Origin: Terrabacter sp. 28
GTDB lineage: Bacteria > Actinomycetota > Actinomycetes > Actinomycetales > Dermatophilaceae
DNA: 64,000 nt
Assembly (NCBI GenBank): GCA_000955875.1
Contig: JYOE01000020.1
Location: forward strand, 1-64,000
Direction: 5' to 3'
The notes beneath the pieces were generated by a model. That model saw only the letters and a list, made by a program, of their open reading frames with translations. It searched no databases and was not told the origin of the DNA. Position numbers and translations under genes: made by a program. Each line of letters starts with the position of its first letter. The stretch's first letter is position 1. Shown here piece by piece: positions 37,534 through 47,377 of this stretch.

Positions 37534-38870
37534 CCGTGCACCTCCCAGACCGCACCCACGATGGCGTCGCCGATGGTGCGCACGTCGTCGTCGCTGCAGA
37601 CGTACGGCGGCATCGTGTAGACGAGGTCGCGGAAGGGCCGCAGCCACACCCCGCGGCGCAGGGCGGCCCGGGTCACGGCCGTCACGTCGACCGCGGACCC
37701 GAGCTGGACGACGCCGACGGCGCCGAGCGTGCGCACGTCCGCCACCGCCGGGAGGTCCGCTGCGGGCAGGAGGTGCTCCTGGAGCAGGCGGCCGACCCGG
37801 GGGACGTCGTCCTTCCAGCCCTGCTCCACGAGCGACAAGGACGCGTTGGCGACGGCGCAGGCCAGCGGGTTGGCCATGAAGGTGGGCCCGTGCAGCAGGG
37901 CCCTGAACGCCGAGCGGGTGATCGCGTCGCCCACCGCTCGGGTCGTGAGCACCGCTGCGAGAGTGAGGTATCCGCCAGTCAGGGCTTTACCGACGCAGAT
38001 GACGTCAGGCGAGATGCCGGCCCACTCGGACGCGAAAAGCCGGCCCGTGCGGCCGAAGCCGGTCGCGATCTCGTCGACGACGAGGAGGAGCCCGTGCTCG
38101 TCGGCCACGCGTCGCAGCTCGCGCAGGCAGTCGGGGTGGTAGACGTGCATCCCTCCGGCGCCCTGGAGCACCGGTTCGACGATGATCGCGGCCAGCTCGT
38201 CGGAGTGTGCCGTGGCCAGCGCCCGGACCTCGGCTACCCACGCCTCGGCAGCGAGGTCATCCGTCGCCCAGCGCTCCTCGCCGTCGGCGGTCACGACCAG
38301 ACGTGCGGCCGGTGGTCTGGGGGCGAAGAGCTGGCGGGCCAGGGCGCCGGGGAAGGCGGAGTGCATGCCGTCGACCGGGTCGCACACGCTCATGGCGGCG
38401 AAGGTGTCGCCGTGGTAGCCGCCGCGCACGGTGAGGAACCGCTGCCGGCCCGGGCGGCCCTGTGCCGCCTGGTACTGCAGCGCCAGCTTGAGGGCGACCT
38501 CGACCGACACCGAGCCGGAGTCGGCGTAGAAGACGTGCGCCATCGGGCCGGGGGCCACCGCGGTCAACCGCTCGGCGAGGGTGACGGCCGGTTCGTGGGT
38601 CAGGCCACCGAACATGACGTGGCTGAAGCGGTCGAGCTGCTCGTGGGCGGCGGCGTCGAGGGCCGGGTGACGATAGCCGTGGACCGCGCACCACCACGAC
38701 GCCATGGCATCGACGGCCTCGAACGTCTCGCCGTCCGGGGCGGTGAGGGTCAGGTGCACGCCGGAGGCCCGCTCCACGGCATACGGCTCTGGGCCGTCGA
38801 GCGGGGCATAGGGGTGCCAGACGAGCCCGCGGTCGCGTGCCGCGAGAGGGGAGCCGACGGGCTCAGGCAT
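37530..38870 (-). CDS. bioA: Adenosylmethionine-8-amino-7-oxononanoate aminotransferase
   Basis: Class III PLP aminotransferase that uses S-adenosylmethionine as amino donor. 446 residues. HPYAPLDGP at the N-terminus, [51 protein letters not shown] and the PLP Lys in [17 protein letters not shown] identify BioA. Its ATG overlaps the bioB stop by 8 nt and its stop overlaps the bioF GTG. Confidence 0.96.
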   Translation of the reverse strand: MPEPVGSPLAARDRGLVWHPYAPLDGPEPYAVERASGVHLTLTAPDGETFEAVDAMASWWCAVHGYRHPALDAAAHEQLDRFSHVMFGGLTHEPAVTLAERLTAVAPGPMAHVFYADSGSVSVEVALKLALQYQAAQGRPGRQRFLTVRGGYHGDTFAAMSVCDPVDGMHSAFPGALARQLFAPRPPAARLVVTADGEERWATDDLAAEAWVAEVRALATAHSDELAAIIVEPVLQGAGGMHVYHPDCLRELRRVADEHGLLLVVDEIATGFGRTGRLFASEWAGISPDVICVGKALTGGYLTLAAVLTTRAVGDAITRSAFRALLHGPTFMANPLACAVANASLSLVEQGWKDDVPRVGRLLQEHLLPAADLPAVADVRTLGAVGVVQLGSAVDVTAVTRAALRRGVWLRPFRDLVYTMPPYVCSDDDVRTIGDAIVGAVWEVHG

Positions 38871-39930
38871 TGGCGGGGACGTCCGTGCCGGCGCCGCGCC
38901 GGCGCTTGGCGGGATCGTGGGTCGCCTCGGCGGGCGCCGCGTCCGTGGGGCCCGCGCCCAGGACGACGAACCCGTGGTCGCGGATGAGCTCGAGGTCGGC
39001 CTCGGCGGCCTGTCCCTCGGAGGTGAGGTAGTCGCCCAGGAAGATGGAGTTCGCGACGTGGAGCGCGAGGCCCTGGAGCGAGCGCAGGTGCATCTCGCGG
39101 CCACCGGCGACGCGGATCTCCTTGTCGGGGCAGACGAACCGCGCCATCGCGAGGATGCGCAGGCACCGTCCGGGCGTCAGCTCCCACGTGCCCTCGAGGG
39201 GTGTGCCGTCGAACGGCATGAGGAAGTTGACCGGGATCGAGTCCGAGTCGAGGTCGCGCAGCGCGAAGAGCGCCTCGACGAGCTGCTCGTCGCTCTCGCC
39301 GAGCCCGGCGATGAGGCCGGAGCACGGCGAGAGTCCGGCGTCCCTGGCCTTCGTGACGGTGTCCACGCGGTCGGCGTACGTGTGGCTCGTGACGATGTCG
39401 TCGTGGTGCGACTCGGCGGTGTTGATGTTGTGGTTGTACGCGTCGACCCCGGCCGCGCGCAGGCGCTCGGCCTGGCCGTCCTTGAGCAGGCCGAGGCACG
39501 CGCAGACCTCCACGTCCGGGTGCTCCTGCTTCAGGGCACCGACCATGCCGGCCACCCGGTCGACGTCGCGGTCGGTGGGGCCGCGGCCGCTCGAGACCAT
39601 GCAGATTCGCGTCGCTCCGCCCCGCAGTCCGGCAGCCGCCTGCTCGATGGCCTCGTCGGGCTTCAGCCACGTGTACTTGAGGATGTCGGCCTGTGAGCCG
39701 AGACGCTGCGAGCAGTAGTGGCAGTCCTCTGGGCAGAGCCCGGACTTGAGGTTGACGAGGTAGTTCACCTTCACCGTGTTGCCGAAGTGCTTGCGGCGCA
39801 GGCGTGCCGCTGCAGCCACGAGGGAGACGAGCTCGTCGTCGCTCGCGCGCAGGACGTCGAGGGCGTCGTCGGCGGTGGCAGGGGTGCCGGCCAGCACGGC
39901 GTCGGCGAGGTCGTCGTAACGGCGGGTCAT
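38863..39930 (-). CDS. bioB: Biotin synthase
   Basis: Radical SAM enzyme that inserts sulfur into dethiobiotin. 355 residues. The 4Fe-4S motif [10 protein letters not shown] is near residue 66. The second-cluster ligands are in [17 protein letters not shown] and the Arg in [15 protein letters not shown]. The last 30 residues are a variable tail. First gene of bioBAFD; the start lies 21 nt from the first BioQ-type operator. Confidence 0.97.
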   Translation of the reverse strand: MTRRYDDLADAVLAGTPATADDALDVLRASDDELVSLVAAAARLRRKHFGNTVKVNYLVNLKSGLCPEDCHYCSQRLGSQADILKYTWLKPDEAIEQAAAGLRGGATRICMVSSGRGPTDRDVDRVAGMVGALKQEHPDVEVCACLGLLKDGQAERLRAAGVDAYNHNINTAESHHDDIVTSHTYADRVDTVTKARDAGLSPCSGLIAGLGESDEQLVEALFALRDLDSDSIPVNFLMPFDGTPLEGTWELTPGRCLRILAMARFVCPDKEIRVAGGREMHLRSLQGLALHVANSIFLGDYLTSEGQAAEADLELIRDHGFVVLGAGPTDAAPAEATHDPAKRRRGAGTDVPANA

Positions 39931-39951
39931 GGGGCTCCTTGCGCACGGCGT

Positions 39952-39980
39952 TGAACGGTGTTCAACTTGAACGGTGTTCA
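39952..39980. promoter_or_regulatory. Twin BioQ-type operators
   Basis: TGAACGGTGTTCA occurs twice, at 39952-39964 and 39968-39980, 16 bp centre to centre. It matches the TGAAC-N3-GTT pattern known for BioQ in corynebacteria and mycobacteria. On the minus strand CATACT (39980-39985) is a likely bioB -10; on the plus strand TAGGCT (39995-40000) is a likely bioQ -10, so one site pair can control both. Confidence 0.85.
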
Positions 39981-40053
39981 GTATGCCGAGTCGCTAGGCT
40001 CGGCTGTCAACGCGGGTCCGTGCCTGGCCCGCCTGCCGAGGACGGGGGACCGG

Positions 40054-40608
40054 ATGGCGCTCAGCCGCGAGCAGGTGGTCGGTGCGGCCGTCGACCTGCT
40101 GCGCCGCTACGGCCTCGGCGACCTCACGATGCGGCGGCTGGCCCGCGAGCTGGGCGTCGCGCCGGGCGCCCTGTACTGGCACGTCGCCAACAAGCAGGAG
40201 CTGCTCGTCGAGGTGGCCGACGTGCTCCTCGCCGAGATCCCCCCGCCGTCGGGCGACCGGCCCGCCGCCGAGGCCCTGACCGGTCTGGCCGTGGCTCTCC
40301 GGGAGGCGCTGGTGCAGGTGCCCGACGCTGCCGACGTCGTGGGGCTGGCGTATGCCGTGGAGCCGGGTGCGACGCGCGCGCTGCGCGACCTCGCGCGGCT
40401 CGTCCAGGACGCCGGCGCGACGGCGTCGGAACGTGACGACGTGGCCGCGCTCGTGGTCCACCACATCCTCGGTTCGGTGGCGGCGCAACAGAATCGGGCC
40501 CTCGCGTCGCAGGTCGACCCGGAGCTGCCGACGCCCGACAGCACCTCGGAGGCGAAGGCCTTCGAGGTGGGGCTCGCCGTCATCCTGCGCGGCCTGCGCT
40601 CGGCCTGA
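40054..40608 (+). CDS. bioQ: BioQ-like TetR repressor
   Basis: 184 residues. TetR DNA-binding domain at about 7-50 (VVGAAVDLLRRYGLGDLTMRRLARELGVAPGALYWHVANKQELL), the recognition part matching the TetR-class GALYWHVxNK type to which BioQ belongs. Divergent from bioB across twin TGAAC palindromes. ATG at 40054 has GGGGGA upstream. It most likely shuts off bioBAFD when biotin status is high; BioQ itself does not bind biotin in known cases. Confidence 0.83.
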   Translation: MALSREQVVGAAVDLLRRYGLGDLTMRRLARELGVAPGALYWHVANKQELLVEVADVLLAEIPPPSGDRPAAEALTGLAVALREALVQVPDAADVVGLAYAVEPGATRALRDLARLVQDAGATASERDDVAALVVHHILGSVAAQQNRALASQVDPELPTPDSTSEAKAFEVGLAVILRGLRSA

Positions 40609-40845
40609 CGCGATGCGCGAAAGTGCTGGACGGCCCAGGCCCCGCCCAGCACCACCCCCGAGGGGTGGATATCGCCGGCGCGCGTGCCGTGGACCTTCGC
40701 CGACACCCATCAGAGTGGCGCATCCCGGCGGTGATACGTGCCGAATCGAAAAACTCGTGAGCCCTCCGCCAACCCTCACCGAGCGAGCGTCCGGTTTCCG
40801 ACGTTTCGCCCCCTCGAGTGCTCGGTTCCCGACGCCCGCCGCGCG
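40609..40845. other. Convergent gap with hairpin and direct repeat
   Basis: Between bioQ and the minus-strand gene ending at 40846. A hairpin with CCACCCC and GGGGTGG (40652-40668, 3-nt loop) is a candidate terminator of bioQ. Two 20-bp segments at 40784-40803 and 40815-40834 match at about 16 positions (CGAG...CGGTT.CCGACG). No open frame is convincing. Confidence 0.45.
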
Positions 40846-41730
40846 TCAGGGCAGAGCCGCACGCTCTCGCGGCAGGGCGCCGTCGATCGCCTCGACGAGG
40901 CGCGAGCGCAGGGCCTGCCCCCGCACCGAGAAGGCTCGCTGCTCCGCCGCGTACTGCGCCTTGCCCTCGGGCGTCTCGATGCGCACCGGTTCGTAGCCGA
41001 GTTCGCGCAGGTCGTAGGGCGCCGCGCGCATGTCGAGCGAGCGGATGTCGCGGGCCAGCTCGAAGCAGTCCATGACGAGGTCGCTCGAGACGGCGGGGAC
41101 GAGCTTGTGGGCCCACTTGTAGAGGTCCATGCCGGCGTGCAGGCATCCCGGCTGCTCGAGGTCCGCCTGGCTCTCGCGGGTCGGACGGAGCGCGTTGCGC
41201 GGCGCGGCGTCCGGGGTGAAGAAGCGGTACGCGTCGAAGTGCGAGCAGGCGACCTGGTGGCTCTCGACGACGGCGTCGGTGCCCTCGGTGCCGAGCCGGA
41301 GCGGCCACCCCGAGTGACGCACGTCCGTCGGGTCCGTCCGGTAGACCATGGCCCACTCGTGCAGCCCGAAGCAGCCGAAGCGTCCCGGCCTTGCGGCCGT
41401 CCGCAGCAGCAGCTCGCGGACGAAGCGCACTGTGTCGCCGCGAGCCGCCACGAAAGCGTCGACGTCCACCTGCACCGTGTCGCCGTCCGCGACGTAGAAC
41501 CGCCATTCGCGGTGCGGCGCCTCCGCGCCCGCGGCGAGGGCGACGCCCGCGCCGGGGTGCCACCGTCGGAGCTGGGCCGGCTTGAACGAGTAGTACGTGA
41601 AGAGGAAGTCCTCGACGGGGTGCTTGCGCTGGTCACGACGGCGCTCCAGATGGCGCGCGGTCGCCGCCGCGACCCTCGCCTCGTGGGCCGCGGTGCGCTC
41701 TCGCCACTCCTGCTGACCCAGCACCTGCAC
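40846..41730 (-). CDS. Uncharacterised actinobacterial protein
   Basis: 294 residues, soluble, Arg-rich. Distinct segments: KHPVEDFLFTYYSFKPAQLRRWHPG near the N-terminus, RFGCFGLHEWAMVYR in the middle, and CSHFDAYRFFTPDAAPRN plus LYKWAHKLVPAVSSDLVMDCFELARDIR. Similar proteins are sometimes labelled 3-methyladenine DNA glycosylase in actinobacterial genomes, a label I cannot support from motifs. GTG at 41730 lies 6 nt after a TACCCT box, fitting a leaderless start. It is divergent from the SagB-type gene. Confidence 0.75.
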   Translation of the reverse strand: MQVLGQQEWRERTAAHEARVAAATARHLERRRDQRKHPVEDFLFTYYSFKPAQLRRWHPGAGVALAAGAEAPHREWRFYVADGDTVQVDVDAFVAARGDTVRFVRELLLRTAARPGRFGCFGLHEWAMVYRTDPTDVRHSGWPLRLGTEGTDAVVESHQVACSHFDAYRFFTPDAAPRNALRPTRESQADLEQPGCLHAGMDLYKWAHKLVPAVSSDLVMDCFELARDIRSLDMRAAPYDLRELGYEPVRIETPEGKAQYAAEQRAFSVRGQALRSRLVEAIDGALPRERAALP

Positions 41731-41797
41731 CCCACGAGGGTAGGCGATGAGGCGCGACAACCCCGCGCGAGGTGACGAGCCATAGCAGGATGTGCCC

Positions 41798-43273
41798 ATG
41801 GCTCCGGACGCCGAACGGCCCACCCACCTGCTGCACCGGCTGACCTCCTACTCGCACGAGCGGGAGTGGACCGAGGTGCCCGACGACGACCGCCTCGTGC
41901 AGGACCTCGTGCCGAACGACCTCTCGCGACGGCCGGCCTGGTACAAGGTCTACGACGAGGACCTTCAGCGCACGCTGCTCCCGCAGGAGCTGCCTGCCGC
42001 CACGGCGCCCGCCACCGCGGTGCTCGCCGGCAGCGCGGACGTGCCGACGAGCCGCCTCGATCTCGCCGGCCTGGCCCGCCTGCTGTTCCTGTCCGCCGGG
42101 GTGACCCGTCGAACGACGAGGCCCGACGGCGGAGTCGTCCTCTTCCGCGCTGCCGGATCCGCCGGTGCGCGCTTCCCGCTGGAGCTCTACGTGGCGGTGC
42201 CGCTAGGAGTCGACCGCGACGTCCTCGCCGACGACGTCGCCCCGGGGACGTACTGGTACGACCCCGAGGCCCACGCCCTCGTGACCGTCGGACCGCCGCC
42301 GACCGGCGACGCCCCCACGGTCGTCGTCACCGGCATCCCCTGGCGCACCGGGTGGCGCTACCGCGAGCGCGGCTTCCGGCACGTCTACTGGGATGCCGGC
42401 ACGATGCTCGCCCAGCTGCTCGCGCTGGCCGACGGCGCCGGCGTGCCCGCTCACCTGTTCACCACCTTCGCCGACCGCGAGGTCGCCGCGCTCGTCGGTG
42501 CGGACGGCACCCGGGAGTTCCCGGTCGCGCTCGTCGCCCTGGGCCCCGGCACGCCGGGCATCCACCCCACCGGCGACGCGCTCGGAGGGCACCACGACGC
42601 CGACGGTCTCGAGTTCCCGCTCGTGACGGCGGCCCAGCGGGCGGGGGAGCGCGACGGGCTCGGTGCCGAGCTCGGGCGAGGGGCGCCGGTCGCCCTGACG
42701 AGCCGCGACCCGGGACCGCCCGTCGACGCCGTCGTCGCGAGCAAGGGCTCGATCCGGCGACTGCACGCCGACCGCACCCTCTCGCGCGACGTGCTCCACG
42801 ACGCGATGAACGCGTCCCTGCGTGGCATCGAGGTCCCGCACTGGGTGGGGCTGAGCGGGGTCGAGGGCGTGCCGACCGGGGTGGCCCGGTGGCCGGACGT
42901 CGATGCCCCGGTGCGCCCGCTCGGGGAGCAGCAGCTGCGCGACGAGCTCTTCGGCGCCGCCCTGGAGCAGGGCCTGGCCCACGACGCCGCGTTCGTCGCC
43001 ATGAGCGGCACGCGTCTCGCCGACCTCGACGACCACGACTACCGCGACGTCCAGCTGCTCGCCGGGCTCGTGGAGGGTCGGCTGCACCTCATGGCGTACG
43101 CGTTGGGTGCGGCCGCGTCGGGGATGACCTTCCGCGACTCCGACCTCCAGGGCCTGCTCGGCGAGGACGTTGCCGGCCTGCTGTGGACGTGCGTCGGGGT
43201 GCCGGAGTACCGCACGCGACGCAGCGGCGCACCCGGCTCGCCCGCGGACGTCACGATCGTCTGGCCCCGCTGA
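41798..43273 (+). CDS. SagB/ThcOx-type nitroreductase-fold dehydrogenase
   Basis: 491 residues. Two halves each resemble the nitroreductase/SagB fold: LDLAGLARLLFLSAGVTRRT...LFRAAGSAGARFPLELYVAV in the first, and LLAGLVEGRLHLMAYALGAAASGMTFRD...LGEDVAGLLWTCVGVPEY in the second. Such FMN enzymes oxidise azolines in peptide natural products (SagB) or reduce other substrates. No precursor peptide or cyclodehydratase is nearby, so it may act outside RiPP synthesis. The ATG at 41798 is chosen over one two codons upstream. Confidence 0.8.
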   Translation: MAPDAERPTHLLHRLTSYSHEREWTEVPDDDRLVQDLVPNDLSRRPAWYKVYDEDLQRTLLPQELPAATAPATAVLAGSADVPTSRLDLAGLARLLFLSAGVTRRTTRPDGGVVLFRAAGSAGARFPLELYVAVPLGVDRDVLADDVAPGTYWYDPEAHALVTVGPPPTGDAPTVVVTGIPWRTGWRYRERGFRHVYWDAGTMLAQLLALADGAGVPAHLFTTFADREVAALVGADGTREFPVALVALGPGTPGIHPTGDALGGHHDADGLEFPLVTAAQRAGERDGLGAELGRGAPVALTSRDPGPPVDAVVASKGSIRRLHADRTLSRDVLHDAMNASLRGIEVPHWVGLSGVEGVPTGVARWPDVDAPVRPLGEQQLRDELFGAALEQGLAHDAAFVAMSGTRLADLDDHDYRDVQLLAGLVEGRLHLMAYALGAAASGMTFRDSDLQGLLGEDVAGLLWTCVGVPEYRTRRSGAPGSPADVTIVWPR

Positions 43274-43309
43274 CCCGTCCGGCGCGACGCTCCGGCATAC
43301 GCTCGGTCC

Positions 43310-44854
43310 GTGGTCGCCGACGACTGGTACCTCTCCGCCGCGGAGCGCGGCAACCCCTGGACGCGCCTCGACGCCCGCCATGCCGACGGACGCGCCTGGA
43401 GCGAGGGCAACTCGGTGACGCCGCTCGTGCACGGCACGACGTACTTCGCGGCGCTCACCGAACGGGTGTCGGCGATGCGCGCGGGCGACCTGCTCCTCTT
43501 CGTCGACTGGCGCGGCGACCCCGACGAGCGGCTGACCGGAGAGCCCGGCAGCGAGGTCGCCCGTCTCTTCGCCGACGCCGCCCGCCGCGGGGTGGACGTG
43601 CGCGGGCTCGTCTGGCGCTCCCACTGGGACCGGCTCGCCTTCTCGGCAGACGAGAACCGCCACCTGGGCGAGGACATCGACGCGGCAGGCGGCGAGTGCT
43701 ACCTCGACATGCGGGTGCGCACCGGCGGCTCGCACCACCAGAAGTTCGTCGTGCTGCGCCACCCGGGCCGGCCCGGGCTCGACATCGCCTTCCTCGGCGG
43801 CATCGACCTGTGCCACAGCCGGCGCGACGACGCCGAGCACGCGGGCGACCCGCAGCCGCAGCCGATGGCGGCGGTCTACGGGGCCCGACCCCCCTGGCAC
43901 GACGTGCAGCTGGCGCTGACGGGGCCGGTGGTCGGCGACGTCGAGACGGTCTTCCGCGAACGGTGGGAGGACCCGCAGGCCCTGACCCGCTCGCCGATCC
44001 GCAAGGCCCTCGACACCGTGCGTGGTGACCGTCCGCGTCGCCGCGCCCTGCCCCCGCAGCTGCCCGACCCCGCCCCGACGGGCGACCACCCGGTGCAGCT
44101 GTTGCGCACCTACGGTCGGCGGCTCGGCGGCTACCCGTTCGCGCCCCTGGGGGAGAGGAGCGTCGCCCGGGGCTACACCAAGGCGTTCGCCAACGCCCGG
44201 CGCCTCATCTACATCGAGGACCAGTACCTGTGGTCCGCCGAGGTGTGCGCACTCCTCGTCGCCACGATGCGGCGCGCCCCCGACCTGCGCCTGGTCGCCG
44301 TGCTCCCGCACCAGCCCGACCAGGACGGCGCGGTGAGCCGAGCGCCGAACCTCGTCAGCCGGGCCAGGCTGCTCGACGAGCTGCACGCTGCGGCTCCCGG
44401 TCGGGTCGGCGTCTACGGCATCGAGAACCGGGCCGGCACCCCGGTCTACGTCCACGCGAAGGTCTGCGTCGTGGACGACGAGTGGGTCACGGTGGGGTCC
44501 GACAACTTCAACCGGCGCTCGTGGACGCACGACTCCGAGCTGTCGGCCGCCGTCGTGCACCAGGGCTTCGCCCGCGGGCTGCGGCAGGCGCTCGCCCGTG
44601 AGCACCTCGACACCGACGGCGAGCTGTCCCTCGAGGACCACTTCGACGCGTACGCCGCGAGCGCCGACGCGCTGGCGTCCTGGTGCAAGGGCGCGGGGCA
44701 CGCGACGGCGGACGACCGCCCGCCCGGTCGGCTGCGCCCGCTCGACGACCCCGAGCAGAGCCGGCTCACCCGGGTGTGGGCCGACCCGCTCTACCGGCTC
44801 GTCTACGACCCCGACGGACGACCGCTCGGCCTGCGGCTGCGGCGCACCTTCTGA
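43310..44854 (+). CDS. Phospholipase D-like (HKD) protein
   Basis: 514 residues with two HKD motifs: SHHQKFVVLRHPGRPGLD (about 142-160) and YVHAKVCVVDDEWVTVGSDNFNRRS (about 382-406). It lacks a signal peptide or membrane segment, so it is a cytosolic PLD-type phosphodiesterase or phosphatidyltransferase of unknown substrate. GTG at 43310 follows TACGCT (43298-43303) by 6 nt, predicting a leaderless mRNA; that -10 overlaps a CGGCATAC octamer. Confidence 0.88.
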   Translation: MVADDWYLSAAERGNPWTRLDARHADGRAWSEGNSVTPLVHGTTYFAALTERVSAMRAGDLLLFVDWRGDPDERLTGEPGSEVARLFADAARRGVDVRGLVWRSHWDRLAFSADENRHLGEDIDAAGGECYLDMRVRTGGSHHQKFVVLRHPGRPGLDIAFLGGIDLCHSRRDDAEHAGDPQPQPMAAVYGARPPWHDVQLALTGPVVGDVETVFRERWEDPQALTRSPIRKALDTVRGDRPRRRALPPQLPDPAPTGDHPVQLLRTYGRRLGGYPFAPLGERSVARGYTKAFANARRLIYIEDQYLWSAEVCALLVATMRRAPDLRLVAVLPHQPDQDGAVSRAPNLVSRARLLDELHAAAPGRVGVYGIENRAGTPVYVHAKVCVVDDEWVTVGSDNFNRRSWTHDSELSAAVVHQGFARGLRQALAREHLDTDGELSLEDHFDAYAASADALASWCKGAGHATADDRPPGRLRPLDDPEQSRLTRVWADPLYRLVYDPDGRPLGLRLRRTF

Positions 44855-44920
44855 CCCGCGCGCCGTGCGCCCACGGACGACGGGCCGGGCCCGAACCGCC
44901 CTGTGGCTAGGGTGGGTCCC

Positions 44921-45700
44921 GTGCGCATCGCGAGGTACACGACCGGGGACGACCCGGCATACGGCATCGTCCAGGGCGACCCCGGCAGCGAGGTGATCAC
45001 CCCGCTCGCCGGTGACCCCCTCTACGTCGGGCTGCAGCCGAGCGGGCAGGGCCCGGTCATGCTCGCCGACGTGCGGCTGCTCGCCCCCGTGATCCCGCGC
45101 TCCAAGATCGTGGCCATCGGCAAGAACTACGCCGACCACGCCAAGGAGATGGGCGGCGAGGCCCCGGCCGAGCCGATGATGTTCTTCAAGCCGAACACCG
45201 CGGTCGTGGGTCCCTTCGACCCCGTGGTCCTGCCTGCGGGCAGCGACGAGGTCTCCTACGAGGGCGAGCTCGCCGTCGTCATCAAGACGATCACCAAGGG
45301 CGTCAAGGCCGAGAACGCCGCGGAGTGCATCTACGGCTACACCATCGCCAACGACGTCACGGCGCGCGACTGGCAGCGCACCGACGGCCAGTGGGCGCGT
45401 GCCAAGGGCTTCGACACGAGCTGCCCGCTCGGTCCGTGGGTCGAGACCGAGCTCGACGCGGCCGACCTCTCGATCCGCACGACGCTCGACGGCGAGGTGA
45501 AGCAGGACGGCACGACTGCCGACATGATCCACGGCATCGCCACGATCATCGAGTACGCCTCCGCGGCCTTCACGCTGCTGCCGGGTGACGTCATCCTGAC
45601 CGGGACCCCGGCCGGTGTGGGCCTCGTCGAGGCCGGCCAGCAGGTGACGGTCGAGATCGGCGGCATCGGCTCGCTGACCAACACCTTCGTCAGGCGCTGA
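44921..45700 (+). CDS. Fumarylacetoacetate hydrolase-family enzyme
   Basis: 259 residues. Metal ligands are visible: VSYEGELAVVI (Glu), TIANDVTARDWQ (Asp), KGFDTSCPLGPW and the GDVILTGTPAGVG loop. Early IVAIGKNYADHAKEMG carries the family's Asn/His. Members cleave or isomerise acylpyruvates; the housekeeping copy next to gltX, common in actinobacteria, is usually an acylpyruvase or oxaloacetate decarboxylase-like enzyme. GTG at 44921 lies 7 nt after TAGGGT (leaderless). Confidence 0.9.
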   Translation: MRIARYTTGDDPAYGIVQGDPGSEVITPLAGDPLYVGLQPSGQGPVMLADVRLLAPVIPRSKIVAIGKNYADHAKEMGGEAPAEPMMFFKPNTAVVGPFDPVVLPAGSDEVSYEGELAVVIKTITKGVKAENAAECIYGYTIANDVTARDWQRTDGQWARAKGFDTSCPLGPWVETELDAADLSIRTTLDGEVKQDGTTADMIHGIATIIEYASAAFTLLPGDVILTGTPAGVGLVEAGQQVTVEIGGIGSLTNTFVRR

Positions 45701-45755
45701 CCGCGGGGCGCACCGGCACGGCTGCGCTCGCGACGGCCACTAGGCTGTTCGCACC

Positions 45756-47375
45756 ATGAGCGACAACACAGCAGGTATGCCGTCCACTCCACTCCCCGGG
45801 ACCGCCTCGGGTGACGCGCAGGTCGAGGTGCGCGGGGGAGAGCAGTCCCGCCGCAGCACCTCCGACGGCAGCGGCCCGGTGCGCACCCGCGTGGCGCCGA
45901 GCCCGACCGGCGACCCCCACGTCGGCACGGCGTACATGTCGCTCTTCAACCTCGCGTACACGCGCCAGCAGGGTGGCCAGTTCGTGCTGCGGGTCGAGGA
46001 CACCGACCGGGCCCGCTTCCGCGAGGACTCCGAGGCGCAGCTCTACGACACCCTCGCCTGGCTCGAGCTGCACTGGGACGAGGGCCCCGACATCGGCGGC
46101 CCCTTCGCGCCGTACCGCCAGAGCGAGCGACTCGACACGTACCGCCCGTACGTCGACCGGCTCATCGCGGACGGGCACGCCTACCACTGCTGGTGCTCCA
46201 AGGAGCGCCTCGACCAGATGCGCGAGATCCAGCAGAAGACGAAGCAGCCCACCGGCTACGACCGCCTCTGCGTCGGCAAGACCCGCGAGGAGCGTGCCGC
46301 GCTGCCCGGCTTCACCGAGACCCCCGTCGTGCGCATGCTCGTGCCCGACGACGTGCCACTCGTCTTCGACGACGTCATCCGCGGCAAGGTGTCGGCGCCG
46401 CGGCCCGACGACCAGGTCATCCTCAAGGCCGACGGGTTCCCCACGTACCACATGGCCGTCGTCGTCGACGACCACGAGATGGGCATCACCCACGTCGTGC
46501 GCGGCGAGGAGTGGATCAGCTCGACGCCGAAGCACATCCTGCTCTACCGCTGGCTCGGGCTCGAGCCGCCGAAGTTCGCGCACATGCCGCTGCTGCGCAA
46601 CACCGACAAGTCCAAGATCTCCAAACGCAAGAACCCGGCTGCCCGCCTGACATGGTTCCGCGAGCAGGGCTACCTCCCCGAGGCGCTCGTGAACTTCCTT
46701 GCCCTGCTTGCCTACCCGCCGCAGCAGGACGCCGAGGGCAAGGACGTCGAGGTCTTCACGTTCGAGGAGTTCAGCCGCACGTTCGACTGGGCGAAGGTCA
46801 ACCCGATCGGCCCGATCTTCGACCTCAAGAAACTCGAGTGGCTCAACGGCGTCTACATCCGCCAGCTCGAGACCGGCGAGTTCGCCAGCCGGCTGCTGCC
46901 CTACCTCGTCGGTGCCGGCATCCTCGGCGAGACGCAGTCGCTCGGCGAGCTCGCGCGACTCAAGGCCGTCGCCGAGCTGATCCAGACCCGCATGGCCCTC
47001 CTCACCGAGGCGCCGGCGCTGGTCGGCCCGTTCTTCGTGGGCGACGACCAGCTCGAGATCCACGACGACGCTCGCGCGCAGCTCAAGGACGACGCGGGCG
47101 ACGTGCTCGACGCGGCCCTGCGCGTGCTCGGCGACATCGACGACCACGGTCCCGGCGTCCTCGGCACCGGCAGCGCCTGGAACGCCGCGACCATCGAGGA
47201 GGCGCTGCGCACCGCGATCGTCGACGGTCTCGGCATCAAGCCGCGCTTCGCCTTCGGCCCCCTGCGCACGGCCGTGTCGGGTCAGCGCATCTCGCCGCCG
47301 CTCTTCGAGTCCATGGAGATCCTCGGCAAGACGTCGACGCTCAGCCGTCTGCGGTCGCTGCGCGACTCGCTCTGA
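45756..47375 (+). CDS. gltX: Glutamyl-tRNA synthetase
   Basis: 539 residues. HIGH-type motif PSPTGDPHVGTAY (about 49-61) and KMSKS-type motif KSKISKRKN (about 287-295), with the Glu-binding RVEDTDRAR. The first 40 residues are a polar extension absent from most homologues; the start follows TAGGCT by 9 nt, so ATG 45756 is plausible. tRNA-Glu lies 1.7 kb downstream. In genomes without GlnRS this enzyme also charges tRNA-Gln for GatCAB. Confidence 0.96.
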   Translation: MSDNTAGMPSTPLPGTASGDAQVEVRGGEQSRRSTSDGSGPVRTRVAPSPTGDPHVGTAYMSLFNLAYTRQQGGQFVLRVEDTDRARFREDSEAQLYDTLAWLELHWDEGPDIGGPFAPYRQSERLDTYRPYVDRLIADGHAYHCWCSKERLDQMREIQQKTKQPTGYDRLCVGKTREERAALPGFTETPVVRMLVPDDVPLVFDDVIRGKVSAPRPDDQVILKADGFPTYHMAVVVDDHEMGITHVVRGEEWISSTPKHILLYRWLGLEPPKFAHMPLLRNTDKSKISKRKNPAARLTWFREQGYLPEALVNFLALLAYPPQQDAEGKDVEVFTFEEFSRTFDWAKVNPIGPIFDLKKLEWLNGVYIRQLETGEFASRLLPYLVGAGILGETQSLGELARLKAVAELIQTRMALLTEAPALVGPFFVGDDQLEIHDDARAQLKDDAGDVLDAALRVLGDIDDHGPGVLGTGSAWNAATIEEALRTAIVDGLGIKPRFAFGPLRTAVSGQRISPPLFESMEILGKTSTLSRLRSLRDSL

Positions 47376-47377
47376 GG

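Noticed and set aside
41798..43273. SagB-type gene as part of an azoline-peptide (RiPP) cluster
   Set aside because: No cyclodehydratase, precursor peptide or exporter nearby.
42203..45532. Very long minus-strand open frame (1109 codons) under the SagB, PLD and FAH genes
   Set aside because: Low-complexity Arg/Val/Asp/Gly product, antisense to three well-supported genes; typical of shadow frames in GC-rich DNA.
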